Notes under the pieces: model-generated
Database searches by the model: none
What the model saw: the letters and a program-made list of their open reading frames with translations, nothing else
What the model was told of the DNA's origin: nothing
From: Actinomadura luzonensis
GTDB taxonomy: Bacteria > Actinomycetota > Actinomycetes > Streptosporangiales > Streptosporangiaceae
Assembly: GCF_022664455.2 (NCBI RefSeq)
Contig: NZ_JAKRKC020000001.1
Span: forward strand, 2,609,001-2,673,000
Reading direction: 5' to 3'
DNA length: 64,000 bases
Program-made: the position numbers and the translations under genes
Part shown: positions 41,241 to 53,876 of the stretch, piece after piece
Position numbering within the stretch: position 1 is the first letter of the stretch
Layout of the letters: the number at the start of each line of letters is the position of its first letter

Positions 41241-42457
41241 GGCAGGGGGAACATGCCAATCCGGGCATGGTACTCCCGTCCGAGTCTCGTTGTGTCACTA
41301 CCGACAAGTAGTCCGCCAGGTTGCGCCGAAAACGCCTTCACGCCGATCCCTCGCTCCCGCGTGGGATTCCAGCCGAGCGCCATTCCGGTCCGCGGATGAA
41401 TGGCGCCGATGCCCTCGCGTGACACCGCCCCCGGCCCGGCCGTGTCGCGTCCGCGCGGGTTGTTCAGCCAGCGCTGGTGCCCGCCCACGTACACCGCGGC
41501 CCCGGTCACCGCGACCGCGTAGAGCGAGTCGCCGCCCGTCGCGTTGACCCAGGTGGGACGGATCGCGGAGCCCTTCGCGTAGGTCTCGAAGCGGGCCGCC
41601 GTGTCGCACATGCCGCCCCGCGGGCCGCCCGTGGTGACGACCACGAAGTAGCTCCCGTCGGGGGAGAAGTCGAGGCCGCGCACGTACGACGGGAACGCCT
41701 CGGCGCACCTGCGCGCGTAGGCGTCGGTGCGCCAGGGCGCGACCCGCGCCGTGGGGCCGCTGACGTCGATCAGGCCGAGCTGCGGCCGCGACTGCCCGTC
41801 GAGCGTGGTGAACGAGCCGTCCACGGCCAGCCGGCCGCGCGACAGCGCCAGCGCGTAGACCTTCACCCGGGACGTCAGCGGCGCCCCCGGCGTCACGGCG
41901 AAGCCCGGGTCGGCCGCGCCCGTGGCGGCGTCGAGCCGGGCCAGGCCCTCGCGCGGCCCGGTGAAGTCGCCGCCCACGTAGAGCGCGCGGCCCTGCCGCA
42001 CGACGGCGCTCACCGAGCCGCCGGTGAGCTGCGGCGCGAAACCGGTGTCGAGGGCGCCGTCGGACAGCCGGACCCTGGCCAGGCCGCGGGCGCGGACGTT
42101 GTCGACCCCGTAGAACTCGCCGCCCAGGTAGACGGTGCCCTGGTCGCCGGCGGCCAGCCCGTAGACGGGGCCGGTGACCACCGGGGCGAAGTCCGGCAGG
42201 ACGCGCCCGGTCGGCAGGTCGAAGGCGAACAGGTTGTCGCGCGGCACGACCTCGGCGCGCGCGGCGTCGCTCACCTCGCTGAAGGAGCCGCCGACGACGG
42301 CGGTGCGGCCGACGACGGCGATGGCGTTGACGATGCCGTCGAGGACGTGCGGGGTGTAGTCGACCGGGTCGGCCGACACGACGCGGGTCTGCGTCACGTG
42401 GCCGTGGGCGGCGGGGGCACCGGCGATGATCGCCGCAAGGGCGACACGGGCAAGCAT
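41237..42457 (-). CDS. Secreted beta-propeller protein (delta-60-like repeats)
   Basis: A 406-residue exported protein with a Sec signal (MLARVALAAIIAGAPAAHG) and repeated blades of the form VYLGGEFYGVD, LYVGGDFTG, VYVGGHQRW, AVVGGSFSEV, typical of delta-60/WD-like propellers in actinobacterial secreted proteins. A Cys pair (RRCAEAFP, GGMCDTA) may be disulfide-bonded. No catalytic motif or anchor was seen. It is transcribed toward the DUF4229 gene and away from menG; the 78 bp to menG hold both promoters. Function unknown. Confidence 0.78.
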   Translation of the reverse strand: MLARVALAAIIAGAPAAHGHVTQTRVVSADPVDYTPHVLDGIVNAIAVVGRTAVVGGSFSEVSDAARAEVVPRDNLFAFDLPTGRVLPDFAPVVTGPVYGLAAGDQGTVYLGGEFYGVDNVRARGLARVRLSDGALDTGFAPQLTGGSVSAVVRQGRALYVGGDFTGPREGLARLDAATGAADPGFAVTPGAPLTSRVKVYALALSRGRLAVDGSFTTLDGQSRPQLGLIDVSGPTARVAPWRTDAYARRCAEAFPSYVRGLDFSPDGSYFVVVTTGGPRGGMCDTAARFETYAKGSAIRPTWVNATGGDSLYAVAVTGAAVYVGGHQRWLNNPRGRDTAGPGAVSREGIGAIHPRTGMALGWNPTRERGIGVKAFSAQPGGLLVGSDTTRLGREYHARIGMFPLP

Positions 42458-42535
42458 TCCCCAACAACTAGCAGACTCTCGGTAATATGACAGTCACTTT
42501 CCGTTGATTGTCCCGATAGCCATAAGCTTTCCCGC

Positions 42536-43261
42536 ATGACGCGCGCTCAGTTGGACAAGCAGCCCGGCGAGGTCGCCGCGATGTTCGATCGCACCGCCCG
42601 GCGCTACGACCTCGTCAACGACGTGATCTCCCTCGGGCAGGTCAGGCTCTGGCGCAAGGCGGTGGCCGCCGCCGTGGACGCCGGCCCCGGCGAGGTCGTG
42701 CTCGACCTGGGCGCGGGCACCGGCACCTCCACCGACTCCTTCACCACGCTCGGCGCCCGGGCCATCGCCTGCGACTTCTCGCTCGGCATGCTGAGCACCG
42801 GCGTGCGGAGGCACGGCGGCAACGCGCTGAGCGGCGAGGGGGTGCCGTTCGTCGCGGGCGACGCGCTGCGGCTGCCGTTCGCCGACGACGCCTTCGACGC
42901 GGTGACGATCTCGGTGGCGCTGCGCAACGTGCACGACACCGAGCAGGCGCTGCGCGAGATGCGCCGGGTCACCAGGCCGGGCGGCCGGCTGGTGATCATG
43001 GAGTTCTCGCACGTCACCGTGGGGGCCTTCGACCGGGTCTACCGCGAGTACCTGATGCGGCTGCTGCCGCGGGTGGCCCGGGTGCTCGGCTCCAACGACG
43101 ACTCCTACGAATACCTCGCCGAGTCGATCCGCGACTGGCCCGACCAGCGCACGCTGGCCGCCGCCATCCAGCGGGCCGGCTGGGAGCGGGTGGCCTGGCG
43201 CAATCTGTCGATGGGCATCGTGGCCGTGCACCGGGCTTTCAAGGCATCCGATAGGGCCTGA
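42536..43261 (+). CDS. menG: Demethylmenaquinone methyltransferase
   Basis: Last step of menaquinone synthesis: SAM-dependent C-methylation of demethylmenaquinone. The 241 residues match UbiE/Men[21 protein letters not shown] (about 12-31), SAM loop [40 protein letters not shown], and [11 protein letters not shown]. Upstream of the reductase and nuo block, it fits quinone supply to respiration. The 225 bp after it contain the second Rex operator. Confidence 0.93.
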   Translation: MTRAQLDKQPGEVAAMFDRTARRYDLVNDVISLGQVRLWRKAVAAAVDAGPGEVVLDLGAGTGTSTDSFTTLGARAIACDFSLGMLSTGVRRHGGNALSGEGVPFVAGDALRLPFADDAFDAVTISVALRNVHDTEQALREMRRVTRPGGRLVIMEFSHVTVGAFDRVYREYLMRLLPRVARVLGSNDDSYEYLAESIRDWPDQRTLAAAIQRAGWERVAWRNLSMGIVAVHRAFKASDRA

Positions 43262-43393
43262 TTTCGCAAAATTTCAGAAAATTCCCCCGCGCCGGATTTC
43301 CCCCCATGTCGACGCTCGGCCCGTCACGGGCGACACGCCGTCCCCAAGGATCACAGAACGGCCCCCCGACTGCCACTATGTACAGGAAAAGCA

Positions 43394-43399
43394 GTAGAC
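43394..43399 (+). promoter_or_regulatory. Candidate -10 box of the reductase-nuo transcript
   Basis: TAGACT resembles an actinobacterial -10 (TANNNT). It lies 16 bp upstream of the Rex operator, so bound Rex would cover the start of transcription. No convincing -35 was seen. Confidence 0.35.
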
Positions 43400-43415
43400 T
43401 GCGGGCCGACAAGTT

Positions 43416-43431
43416 TGTGAAGGGGTTCACA
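43416..43431. promoter_or_regulatory. Rex operator upstream of the reductase-nuo block
   Basis: TGTGAAGGGGTTCACA, within TTGTGAAGGGGTTCACAA, matches the Rex consensus on both arms (perfect 7-bp arms around a 4-bp centre). It stands 56 bp before the reductase start and overlaps the expected transcription start. Rex control of nuo is known in Streptomyces. Confidence 0.9.
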
Positions 43432-43486
43432 AAGGAACGAAGGCGCCACACCCCGAGCCTTCGCGTGTGTAGGACAGGACAGTCCA

Positions 43487-44740
43487 GTGACCGTGCCAAC
43501 AGCCAATCAGGCTGACGCCGACGTCATCGTCGTCGGCGCCGGTCCCGCCGGTTCCGCAACCGCCTTTCACCTCGCCCGGGCCGGTCTCGACGTGCTGCTC
43601 CTGGAGAAGACCAGGTTCCCGCGCGAGAAGGTCTGCGGCGACGGCCTGACCCCGCGGGCGGTCAAGCAGTTGCTGAACATGGGCGTCGACATCGACGCCC
43701 CCGGCTGGATCAGGAACAAGGGCCTGCGCGTCGTCGGCGGCGGCCTCCGCTTCGAGCTGGACTGGCCGCAGCTCGACCGGTTCCCCGACTTCGGCCTCGT
43801 CCGCACCCGGCAGGACTTCGACCAGATCGTCGCCGCCAACGCGGTCAAGAACGGCGTGCGGCTCATGGAGGGCGTCACCGTCACGGCGCCCGTCCTCGAC
43901 GACCGCAGCGGCCACATCGTCGGCGTGGAGACCAAGGACGGGCGCACCTTCCGCAGCCGCCTGGTCGTCGCCGCCGACGGCAACAGCACCCGCCTCGCGC
44001 TCGGCATGGGCCTGCACAAGCGCGAGGACCGCCCCATGGGCGTGGCCGTGCGCACCTACTTCGAGAGCCCCCGCCACGACGACGACTACCTGGAGATCTG
44101 GCTGGAGCTCTGGGACGGCGACACGCTGCTGCCCGGCTACGGCTGGATCTTCGGCGTCGGCGACGGCACCGCCAACGTCGGCCTGGGCCTGCTCAACACC
44201 AGCGCCCAGTTCAAGAACATCGACTACCGCGACCTCCTGCGCCGCTGGACCAGGTCGATGCCGGCCGACTGGGAGTTCACCGAGGAGACGATGACGGCCC
44301 CGATCCGCGGCGCCGCGCTCCCGATGGCCTTCAACCGCCAGCCCCACTACACGCGCGGCCTGGTGCTCGTCGGCGACTCCGGCGGGGCGATCAACCCCTT
44401 CAACGGCGAGGGCATCGCCTACGCGATGGAGACCGGCGAGATCGCGGCCGAGGTCGTCGCCAAGGCCCTGCGCGGCACCACCCCCGCGCAGCAGGAGCGG
44501 ATCCTCCGCACCTATCCTCAGACGCTGAAGGACGCCTACGGCGGTTACTTCACGCTCGGCAAGTGGTTCGTCGAGGCGATCGGCAAGCCGGGCGTGATGA
44601 GCTTCGGCACCAGGCACGGACTGCCTCACCCGAGGCTGATGCGCTTCGCCATCAAACTCCTTGGTAATCTCACCGACCGGCGAGGCGATGCGTCAGACCT
44701 GATCATCAACGCACTCTCGAAGGTCGCCCCACCAGCATGA
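43487..44740 (+). CDS. Geranylgeranyl reductase family FAD protein (menaquinone reductase-like)
   Basis: A 417-residue flavoprotein that probably saturates isoprenoid double bonds; the mycobacterial homologue MenJ reduces the menaquinone side chain. Seen: FAD motif DVIVVGAGPAGSATAFHLAR (about 9-28), KTRFPREKVCGDGLTPRAV (conserved KxCGDG), and GDSGGAINPFNGEGIAYAME. Context between menG and nuoA with a polyprenyl synthase after nuoN supports a menaquinone role over chlorophyll or archaeal lipids. GTG start at 43487, directly after the Rex operator. Confidence 0.9.
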   Translation: MTVPTANQADADVIVVGAGPAGSATAFHLARAGLDVLLLEKTRFPREKVCGDGLTPRAVKQLLNMGVDIDAPGWIRNKGLRVVGGGLRFELDWPQLDRFPDFGLVRTRQDFDQIVAANAVKNGVRLMEGVTVTAPVLDDRSGHIVGVETKDGRTFRSRLVVAADGNSTRLALGMGLHKREDRPMGVAVRTYFESPRHDDDYLEIWLELWDGDTLLPGYGWIFGVGDGTANVGLGLLNTSAQFKNIDYRDLLRRWTRSMPADWEFTEETMTAPIRGAALPMAFNRQPHYTRGLVLVGDSGGAINPFNGEGIAYAMETGEIAAEVVAKALRGTTPAQQERILRTYPQTLKDAYGGYFTLGKWFVEAIGKPGVMSFGTRHGLPHPRLMRFAIKLLGNLTDRRGDASDLIINALSKVAPPA

Positions 44741-44804
44741 ATCCCGCAATCAACAGATCCGGCTGCGCGCCCGCGCGCGCGGCGACTCCAGAGGAGGCGT
44801 AGCG

Positions 44805-45200
44805 ATGGACCTTTACGTGCCCATCCTGGTGCTCGCCGTTCTCGCGGGGGGCTTCGCGATCTTCTCGGTCGCCATCGCTCCCTTCACCGGCCCCAAGCGC
44901 TGGAACCGCGCCAAGCTTGACGCCTACGAATGCGGCATCGAGCCGACGCCCCAGCCCGTCGGTGGTGGACGGTTCCCGCTCAAGTACATGGTCACCGCGA
45001 TGCTCTTCATCGTGTTCGACATCGAGATCATCTTCCTTTACCCGTGGGCCGTCTCGTTCGCGCCGCTGCGCAACGACGCCGGCCAGGTGATCATGCCGGG
45101 TCTCGGCCTGTTCGCCCTGGTGGAGATGCTCCTGTTCATCGTCACCGTGCTCGTCGCCTACGCGTACGTGTGGCGCCGCAAGGGTCTGGACTGGGACTGA
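44805..45200 (+). CDS. nuoA: NADH-quinone oxidoreductase subunit A
   Basis: Membrane-arm subunit (ND3) at the junction with the peripheral arm of complex I. The 131 residues have three helices; the loop after the first holds [13 protein letters not shown] with the conserved Cys, followed by [19 protein letters not shown] and FLYPWAV. AGAGGAGG before ATG at 44805 is the strongest ribosome site of the operon. It begins the nuoA-N run, 64 bp after the reductase gene. Confidence 0.96.
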   Translation: MDLYVPILVLAVLAGGFAIFSVAIAPFTGPKRWNRAKLDAYECGIEPTPQPVGGGRFPLKYMVTAMLFIVFDIEIIFLYPWAVSFAPLRNDAGQVIMPGLGLFALVEMLLFIVTVLVAYAYVWRRKGLDWD

Positions 45201-45202
45201 AA

Positions 45203-45754
45203 ATGGGACTTGAAGAGAAACTCCCCAGCGGGTTCATCCTCAGCACCGTCGAGGCGGCGGCCGGATGGGCGCGCAAGAACTCCGTATGGCCGGCCACCTT
45301 CGGCCTCGCGTGTTGCGCCATCGAGCTGATGGCCACCGGCGGCCCCCACTACGACCTGGCGCGCTTCGGCATGGAGCGCGCTTCGGCGTCTCCCCGGCAG
45401 GCCGACCTGATGATCGTGGCCGGCCGGGTGTCGCAGAAGATGGCGCCCGTGCTGCGCCAGATCTACGACCAGATGGCCGAGCCCAAGTGGGTCATCGCGA
45501 TGGGCGTGTGCGCCTCCAGCGGCGGCATGTTCAACAACTACGCGATCGTCCAGGGCGTGGACCATGTCGTGCCGGTCGACATCTACCTGCCCGGCTGCCC
45601 GCCGCGGCCCGAGATGCTGATCGACGCCATCGTCAAGCTGCACGACAAGATCCAGAACATGAAGTTCGGCGCGCACCGGGCCAAGCAGATCGACGAGCTC
45701 GAACTGCAGGCGCTGCGCACGCTGCCGGTGATCGACCAGGGGGCATCGAAGTGA
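45203..45754 (+). CDS. nuoB: NADH-quinone oxidoreductase subunit B
   Basis: Carries cluster N2, the last iron-sulfur centre before the quinone. The 183 residues hold the ligands in [27 protein letters not shown] and [15 protein letters not shown] at 45203, 2 bp after nuoA, starts [13 protein letters not shown]; the upstream open frame belongs to the nuoA shadow. It overlaps nuoC by GTGA. Confidence 0.97.
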   Translation: MGLEEKLPSGFILSTVEAAAGWARKNSVWPATFGLACCAIELMATGGPHYDLARFGMERASASPRQADLMIVAGRVSQKMAPVLRQIYDQMAEPKWVIAMGVCASSGGMFNNYAIVQGVDHVVPVDIYLPGCPPRPEMLIDAIVKLHDKIQNMKFGAHRAKQIDELELQALRTLPVIDQGASK

Positions 45755-46446
45755 CCTCGCCCGACAACCTGCCCGAGGTCCCCGACGCGCAGGTGCCCGA
45801 CGTCCCGAAGGCCCCCGAGCCGCCGATCGCCCGTCACGGCATGTTCGGCGCCCAGGACTCCGGCGACACCTCGGGCTACGGCGGCCTCGTGGTGCGCCGC
45901 GCGCCGCAGCTGTCCACGCCCCGCCCGTACGGGAGCTACTTCGACGAGATCGTCGACACCCTGGCGCTCGACGACGCGATCGAGCGCGTGGTCGTCGACC
46001 GCGGCGAGCTGACCCTGCACGTCAAGCGGGAGCGCCTGCCGGAGGTCGCGCGGAAGCTGCGCGACGACCCGGCGCTGCGCTTCGAGCTGTCGCTCGGCGT
46101 CAGCGGCGTGCACTACCCGCACCTCGCGGGCGAGGAGCTGCACGCGGTCTACCACCTGTGCTCGATCACCCACAACCGGCGGGTGCGGCTGGAGGTGTCC
46201 TGCCCGGACGCCGACCCGCACATTCCATCCACGGTCAGCGTCTACCCTGGTCACGACTGGCACGAGCGGGAGACGTACGACTTCTTCGGCATCGTCTTCG
46301 ACGGCCACCCGGGCCTGACCCGGATCATGATGCCGGACGACTGGGACGGCCACCCGCAGCGCAAGGACTACCCGCTCGGCGGCATCCCGGTCGAGTACCG
46401 CGGCGCCACCATCCCCTCGCCGGACCGGAGGAGGTACTACTCGTGA
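45751..46446 (+). CDS. nuoC: NADH-quinone oxidoreductase subunit C
   Basis: Peripheral-arm structural subunit (30 kDa family), 231 residues. The domain from about 80 on contains [20 protein letters not shown] and the signature [31 protein letters not shown] (read in parts). The first 65 residues are a proline-rich extension. GTG start at 45751 overlaps nuoB; separate from nuoD, unlike the fused NuoCD of enterobacteria. Confidence 0.96.
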   Translation: MTSPDNLPEVPDAQVPDVPKAPEPPIARHGMFGAQDSGDTSGYGGLVVRRAPQLSTPRPYGSYFDEIVDTLALDDAIERVVVDRGELTLHVKRERLPEVARKLRDDPALRFELSLGVSGVHYPHLAGEELHAVYHLCSITHNRRVRLEVSCPDADPHIPSTVSVYPGHDWHERETYDFFGIVFDGHPGLTRIMMPDDWDGHPQRKDYPLGGIPVEYRGATIPSPDRRRYYS

Positions 46447-47768
46447 GCACGTCTTACGACGAGGCGACCGAGGGCAAGGTCTACTCGGTCAACGGGGCCG
46501 ACTGGGACCAGGTCGTCAGCGGCGTCCGCGACTCCGAGGACGAACGCCTGGTCGTCAACATGGGCCCGCAGCACCCGTCCACGCACGGCGTGCTCCGCCT
46601 GGTGCTGACGCTCGACGGCGAGACGGTGACCGAGGCGCGCGGCGTCATCGGCTACCTGCACACCGGCATCGAGAAGAACATGGAGTACCGGACGTGGACC
46701 CAGGGGACCACGTTCGTGACCCGCATGGACTACCTCTCGCCGATCTTCAACGAGACGGCGTACTGCCTGGGCGTCGAGAAGCTGCTCGGCATCACCGACC
46801 GCATCCCGGCCCGCGCGCAGGCCATCCGCGTGATGATGATGGAGCTCAACCGCATCGCCTCGCACCTGGTGGCGATGGGCACGTTCGGCATGGAGCTGGG
46901 CGCGACCACGCCGTTCCTGTTCGGGTACCGCGATCGTGAGATGATCATGGACCTGTTCGAGTACATCACCGGCCTGCGCATGAACCACGCCTACGTCCGC
47001 CCCGGCGGCGTGAGCGTCGACCTGCCGGCCGGCGCGGTCGACAAGGTCGGCGAGTTCCTGAAGGAGATGCCCAAGCGGATCAAGGACATCCGCAAGCTCC
47101 TCGACGAGAACCCCGTCTACGTGCGGCGCACCAAGGACGTGGCCTACCTCGACCTGACCGGCTGCATGGCGCTCGGCGTCACCGGCCCCATCCTGCGGGC
47201 CGCCGGCCTGCCGTGGGACCTCCGCAAGTCGCAGCCCTACTGCGGTTACGAGACCTACGAGTTCGACGTCGCCACCGAGCGCGGCTGCGACGTCTACTCG
47301 CGCTACCTCGTCCGCATGAGGGAGATGGAGGAGTCCCTCAAGATCATCGAGCAGGCCCTCGACCGGATCGCCGGCGACCTCAAGGGCCAGCCCGTCATGA
47401 TCGAGGACAAGAAGATCGGCTGGCCCGCGCAGCTCGCGCTCGGCCCCGACGGGTTCGGCAACTCGCCCGACCACATCGCCCACATCATGGGCACCTCGAT
47501 GGAAGCCCTCATCCACCACTTCAAGCTGGTCACCGAGGGCTTCCGGGTGCCGGCCGGGCAGGCGTACGCCAGCATCGAGTCGCCCAAGGGCGAGCTCGGC
47601 GCCCACGTGGTCAGCGACGGCGGCACCCGGCCCTACCGCGTGCACTTCCGCGAGCCGTCCTTCTGCAACCTGCAGAGCTTCCCCGCCATGGCGGAGGGCG
47701 GCCAGGTCGCCGACGTGATCGCCGCGGTCGCTTCAATCGACCCCGTCATGGGAGGTGTGGACCGGTGA
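46443..47768 (+). CDS. nuoD: NADH-quinone oxidoreductase subunit D
   Basis: 49-kDa subunit lining the quinone pocket, 441 residues. Seen: [20 protein letters not shown] (quinone-binding His loop, about 40-59), [30 protein letters not shown], and the C-terminal [13 protein letters not shown] start at 46443 overlaps nuoC; the stop overlaps nuoE GTG. Confidence 0.97.
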   Translation: MSTSYDEATEGKVYSVNGADWDQVVSGVRDSEDERLVVNMGPQHPSTHGVLRLVLTLDGETVTEARGVIGYLHTGIEKNMEYRTWTQGTTFVTRMDYLSPIFNETAYCLGVEKLLGITDRIPARAQAIRVMMMELNRIASHLVAMGTFGMELGATTPFLFGYRDREMIMDLFEYITGLRMNHAYVRPGGVSVDLPAGAVDKVGEFLKEMPKRIKDIRKLLDENPVYVRRTKDVAYLDLTGCMALGVTGPILRAAGLPWDLRKSQPYCGYETYEFDVATERGCDVYSRYLVRMREMEESLKIIEQALDRIAGDLKGQPVMIEDKKIGWPAQLALGPDGFGNSPDHIAHIMGTSMEALIHHFKLVTEGFRVPAGQAYASIESPKGELGAHVVSDGGTRPYRVHFREPSFCNLQSFPAMAEGGQVADVIAAVASIDPVMGGVDR

Positions 47769-48417
47769 CCTACTCGCCGGAAATCCGCGAGCGGCTCGAA
47801 CGAGACGCCAAGGAGATCATCGGCCGCTACCCGAAGACGCGGTCGGCCCTGCTGCCGCTGCTCCACCTCGTGCAGTCGGAGGACGGCTACGTCTCCGACG
47901 ACGGCCAGGAGTTCTGCGCCGAAATGCTCGGCATCAGCAAGGCCGAGGTCACGGGCGTGGCCACCTTCTACACCATGTACAAGCGCAAGCCCGCCGGCGA
48001 GTACCACGTCGGCGTGTGCATCAACGCGTTGTGCGCGGTGATGGGCGGCGACCAGATCTGGGAGGAGCTCACGGAGCACGTCGGCGTGGGTCACGAGGAG
48101 ACCACCGGCGACGGCAAGGTCTCCCTTGAGCGCCTGGAGTGCAACGCGGCCTGCGACTTCGCGCCCGTCATGATGGTCAACTGGGAGTTCTTCGACAACC
48201 AGACGCCCGAGTCGGCCAAGCAGCTCGTGGACGACCTGCGCGCCGGCAAGGACGTGGCGCCCACGCGCGGCCCGAAGAAGCTGTGCACCTTCAAGGAGGC
48301 CTCGCGGGTGCTCGCGGGCCTGCCCGACGAGCTGGCGGGCGAGGGCCCGTCGGCGGCCGGCCCCTCGCTGGAGGGCCTGAAGGTGGCCAAGGCCAAAGGA
48401 TGGAAGGCCCCCGAGGC

Positions 48418-48421
<4 letters not shown>
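47765..48421 (+). CDS. nuoE: NADH-quinone oxidoreductase subunit E
   Basis: 24-kDa subunit with a [2Fe-2S] cluster (N1a) near FMN, 218 residues. Ligands lie in [12 protein letters not shown] and [32 protein letters not shown] is typical. The C-terminal 50 residues beyond the cluster domain ([17 protein letters not shown] onward) are longer than in E. coli. GTG start at 47765. Confidence 0.96.
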
Positions 48422-49703
<1,282 letters not shown>

Positions 49704-49707
<4 letters not shown>

Positions 49708-52079
49708 CCGTCGTAGAGACCGAAACGAACCTGGTGACCCTGACCATCGACGGGTTCCAGGTCAGTGTCCCCAAGGGCACTCTGATCATCAGGGCCGCCG
49801 AGCTGCTGGGCATCCAGATCCCGAGGTTCTGCGACCACCCGCTCCTCGACCCGGCGGCCAACTGCCGCCAGTGCCTGGTCGACATCCCCGACGCCGGCAA
49901 CGGCCGCGGCTTCCCCAAGCCGCAGCCGTCGTGCGCGATCGAGGTCGCCGAGGGCATGGTCGTGCAGACCCAGCTCACCTCGCCGGTGGCCGAGAAGGCG
50001 CAGCGCTCGGCGATGGAGTTCCTGCTCCTGAACCACCCGCTCGACTGCCCGGTCTGCGACAAGGGCGGCGAGTGCCCCCTGCAGAACCAGGCCATGTCGA
50101 ACGGCCGCGGCGAGTCCCGCTTCCAGGAGCAGAAGCGCACCTTCCCCAAGCCGCTGCCGCTGTCCACGCAGGTGCTGCTGGACCGCGAGCGCTGCGTCCA
50201 GTGCGCGCGCTGCATCCGCTTCTCCGACCAGATCGCCGGCGACCCGCTCATCGAGTTCTTCGAGCGCGGCGCCAAGGAGCAGGTGCGCACGGCCGACGGC
50301 AAGCCGTTCAACTCCTACTTCTCCGGCAACACCGTGCAGATCTGCCCGGTCGGCGCGCTCACCGGCGCGGCCTACCGGTTCCGGGCCCGCCCGTTCGACC
50401 TGGTGTCCACGCCGAGCGCGTGCGAGCACTGCGCCTCCGGGTGCAGCCTGCGCACCGACCACCGGCGCGGCCGCGTCACCCGCCGCCTGGCCGGCAACGA
50501 CCCGCAGGTCAACGAGGAGTGGAACTGCGACAAGGGCCGCTGGGCGTTCACCTACGCCACGCAGCCCGACCGGCTGAAGACGCCGCTGGTCCGCAACGAG
50601 GAGGGCGTGCTCGTGCCCGCCTCGTGGCCGGAGGCGCTGGCCGTCGCCGCCGAGGGCCTGGCCAAGGCCCGCGGCAAGGCGGGCGTGCTGGTCGGCGGCC
50701 GGGTCACGGTCGAGGACTCCTACGCCTACGCCAAGTTCGCCCGGCTCGCGCTCGCCAGCAACGACGTCGACTTCCGCGCCCGGCCGCACTCGGCCGAGGA
50801 GGCGCAGTTCCTCGCGCACGCGGTGGCCGGCAAGGGCATCGAGATCAGCTACGCCGACCTGGAGAACGCCCCGCACGTGCTGCTCGTCGGGTTCGAGCCC
50901 GAGGAGGAGTCGCCGATCGTCTTCCTGCGCCTCCGCAAGGCGGCCATGAAGAAGGGCCTCAAGGTCAGCTCGATCGCCCCGTTCGCCACCCCCGGCCTGG
51001 TCAAGATGGGCGGCATGCTCGTCCGCACCGCGCCGGGCGGCGAGGCCGACGCGATCGGCGAGCTGGTCGGCCGGCTGCCCGAGGGCACGATCGTGCTGGC
51101 CGGCGAGCGCCTGGCCACCGTGCCGGGCGCGCTGTCGGCGCTGGTCCGGCTGGCCAACGCCACCGGCGCCCGGCTCGCCTGGGTCCCGCGCCGGGCCGGG
51201 GAGCGCGGCGCGGTCGAGGCCGGCGCGCTGCCCAACCTGCTGCCGATCGGCCGCCCGGTCGAGGACGAGAGCGCGCGGGCCGAGGTGGCCCGCGTCTGGA
51301 ACGTCGCCTCGCTGCCCGCCACCCCGGGCCGCGACACGGCCGGCATCCTCGCCGCCGCCCGCGCCGGCGAGCTGGACGCGCTGGTCGTGGCCGGCGTCGA
51401 CCCCTACGACCTGGCCGACCCGGCGGCGGCGCTCGACGCCCTCGAGCACACGCCGTTCATCGTCAGCCTGGAGATCCGCGCCAGCGCCGTCACCGACCGC
51501 GCCGACGTGGTCCTGCCCGTCGCCGCGGTGCAGGAGAAGAGCGGCACGTTCGTCAACTGGGAGGGCCGCGGCCGCTCCTTCGACGCGCCGCTCAAGGTCC
51601 CCGGCCTGCTGAGCGACCTCGCCGTGATCGCCAACCTGGCCGACCGCATGGACGTGCACCTCGGCCTGCCGGACGCCAAGGCCGTCCGCCGCGAGCTGGC
51701 CTCGCTCGGCTCCTGGCGCGGCAGCCGGGTGCCCGCGCCGCAGCTCGCCACCCGCGCCCAGGCGGCCCCCGCGGCCGGCCAGGCGCTGCTGGCGACCTGG
51801 CACCAGCTGCTCGACGAGGGCAGGCTGCAGGACGGCGAGCCGTACCTGGCGGGCACCGCCCGCCCCGCCGAAGCACTGGTCTCCGAGAGCACGGCCGCCG
51901 AGCTGGGCGTCGCGGACGGCGACAAGCTGGTGGTCGGTGGCATCGTCACCCTGCCGGTGCGCGTCGCCGACCTGCCGGACCGCGTGGTCTGGGTGCCGGC
52001 GAACTCCGGCGGCTGCTCGGTCACCCGCGACCTGCGCGCGGTGGCCGGCGACATCGTCACCATCGGGAGCGCCTCATGA
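49704..52079 (+). CDS. nuoG: NADH-quinone oxidoreductase subunit G
   Basis: Largest peripheral subunit, 791 residues, relaying electrons through several Fe-S clusters. The N-terminal ferredoxin has [18 protein letters not shown]; a His/Cys site and [13 protein letters not shown] follow; then CVQCARC, and CEHCASGC with a later NCDKGRW, which would ligate the extra cluster N7 found in some bacteria. The C-terminal two thirds are the molybdopterin-oxidoreductase fold without a Mo-site role. GTG start at 49704 overlaps nuoF. Confidence 0.97.
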
Positions 52080-53374
52080 CCCACGTTCTCGCGGCCGATC
52101 CCACCCTCGCCGACTTCGGCAAGGACCCGCTGTGGATCACCATCATCAAGGCCGTGATGCTGTTCCTCTTCCTGATGCTGGGCATCCTGTTCGGCGTCTG
52201 GTACGAGCGCAAGCTGATCTCGCGGATGCAGCACCGCTACGGCCCCAACCGGGCCGGCAAGTTCGGCCTGCTGCAGTCCGTGGCCGACGGCCTGAAGATG
52301 GGCCTCAAGGAGGACATCTTCCCGCGGACCGTGGACAAGGTGCTCTACCTGCTGGCCCCGGTGATCATGGTGATCCCGGCGTTCCTGGCCTTCTCCATCG
52401 TGCCGTTCGCCCCCATGGTCAACCTGTTCGGCGTGCAGACGCCGCTGCAGCTCGTGGACCTGCCGGTGGCGGTGCTGTTCATGCTGGCCATGGGCGCGGT
52501 GTCGGTGTACGGCGTGGTGCTGGCCGGCTGGTCGTCGCGCTCGCCGTACGCGCTGCTCGGCGGTCTGCGCTCGGCGGCGCAGGTGGTCTCGTACGAGATC
52601 GCGATGGGCCTGTCGTTCGTGGCGGTGTTCATCTTCGCCGGGACGCTGTCCACGTCCGAGATCGTCAAGGCGCAGGCCGACACCTGGTACGCGGTGCTGC
52701 TGATCCCGTCGTTCCTGATCTACGTGGTCTGCATGTTCGGCGAGGCCGCGCGCATCCCGTTCGACCTGCCCGAGGGCGAGGGCGAGCTGGTCGGCGGCTT
52801 CCAGACCGAGTACTCCTCGTCGCTGAAGTTCGCCCTGATCATGATGGGCGAGTACCTGCACACGTTCACCGCCTCGGGCATCGCCGTGACGCTGTTCCTC
52901 GGCGGCTGGCGGGCTCCGCTGCCGGCGTCGTGGGAGTGGGCGCACACCGGGTGGATGCCGGTGCTGTGGTTCTTCATCAAGTTCGTGCTGACCTTCAGCT
53001 TCATCGTGTGGGTGCGCGCCTCGCTGCCCCGCGTGCGCTACGACCAGCTCATGTCCCTGGGCTGGAAGGTGCTCATCCCGGTCAACCTGGCCTGGATCCT
53101 GCTCGTGGCGGCCGTGCGCAACGTGGTGGTCAACGAGGACAACCGCATGATCGGCGTCGCGCTCGGCGCGGTCATCGTGGTCGGCGCGCTGGCCATCTGG
53201 ATGCGGTTCGACACCGTCAACCAGCGGCGCAAGGAAGCCAGGAAGGCCGAGGCCGAGGCCGAGTTCGAGCAACTGTCCAACGAGCCCGCGGCAGGTGGCT
53301 TCCCGGTGCCGCCGCTCGATCTGCCGCACTACCACGGGGTGCAGCACAAGGAGATTCCCAGTGGGACTAACTGA
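52076..53374 (+). CDS. nuoH: NADH-quinone oxidoreductase subunit H
   Basis: Membrane subunit (ND1) closing the quinone chamber, 432 residues, about eight helices. Typical pieces: [59 protein letters not shown], and [15 protein letters not shown]. The hydrophilic C-terminal 65 residues ([16 protein letters not shown]) are an extension. ATG at 52076; overlaps nuoI by 14 bp. Confidence 0.97.
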   Translation: MTHVLAADPTLADFGKDPLWITIIKAVMLFLFLMLGILFGVWYERKLISRMQHRYGPNRAGKFGLLQSVADGLKMGLKEDIFPRTVDKVLYLLAPVIMVIPAFLAFSIVPFAPMVNLFGVQTPLQLVDLPVAVLFMLAMGAVSVYGVVLAGWSSRSPYALLGGLRSAAQVVSYEIAMGLSFVAVFIFAGTLSTSEIVKAQADTWYAVLLIPSFLIYVVCMFGEAARIPFDLPEGEGELVGGFQTEYSSSLKFALIMMGEYLHTFTASGIAVTLFLGGWRAPLPASWEWAHTGWMPVLWFFIKFVLTFSFIVWVRASLPRVRYDQLMSLGWKVLIPVNLAWILLVAAVRNVVVNEDNRMIGVALGAVIVVGALAIWMRFDTVNQRRKEARKAEAEAEFEQLSNEPAAGGFPVPPLDLPHYHGVQHKEIPSGTN

Positions 53375-53876
53375 TTGGCTGAACCCCGTCAAGGGCTTCG
53401 GGGTCACCTTCCACACGATGTTCAAGAAGCCCGTCACGACGAACTACCCGGAGGAGAAGAAGCCGACGGCTCCGCGCTTCCACGGGCGTCACCAGCTCAA
53501 CCGCTGGCCGGACGGGCTGGAGAAGTGCGTCGGTTGCGAGCTGTGCGCCTGGGCGTGCCCCGCGGACGCGATCTACGTCGAGGGCGCGGACAACACCGAC
53601 GCGGAGCGCTACTCCCCGGGCGAGCGCTACGGGCGCACCTACCAGATCAACTACCTGCGGTGCATCCTGTGCGGACTCTGCATCGAGGCGTGCCCCACCC
53701 GCGCGCTCACGATGACCAACGAGTACGAGCTCGCCGACTCCAGCCGCGAGAGCCTCATCTACACCAAGGAGATGCTGCTCGCGCCGCTGACCCAGGGCAT
53801 GGAGCAGCCGCCGCACCCCATGCGGCTCGGTGAGACCGAAGAGGACTACTACCGGCTGGGGCGGACCAATGGGTGA
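53361..53876 (+). CDS. nuoI: NADH-quinone oxidoreductase subunit I
   Basis: Two-cluster ferredoxin-like subunit (N6a/N6b) linking NuoG to NuoB, 171 residues. Both 4Fe-4S motifs are present: [12 protein letters not shown] and [15 protein letters not shown] at 53361 starts [17 protein letters not shown], inside the nuoH end. The C-terminus continues about 40 residues beyond the second cluster. Confidence 0.97.
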   Translation: MGLTDWLNPVKGFGVTFHTMFKKPVTTNYPEEKKPTAPRFHGRHQLNRWPDGLEKCVGCELCAWACPADAIYVEGADNTDAERYSPGERYGRTYQINYLRCILCGLCIEACPTRALTMTNEYELADSSRESLIYTKEMLLAPLTQGMEQPPHPMRLGETEEDYYRLGRTNG

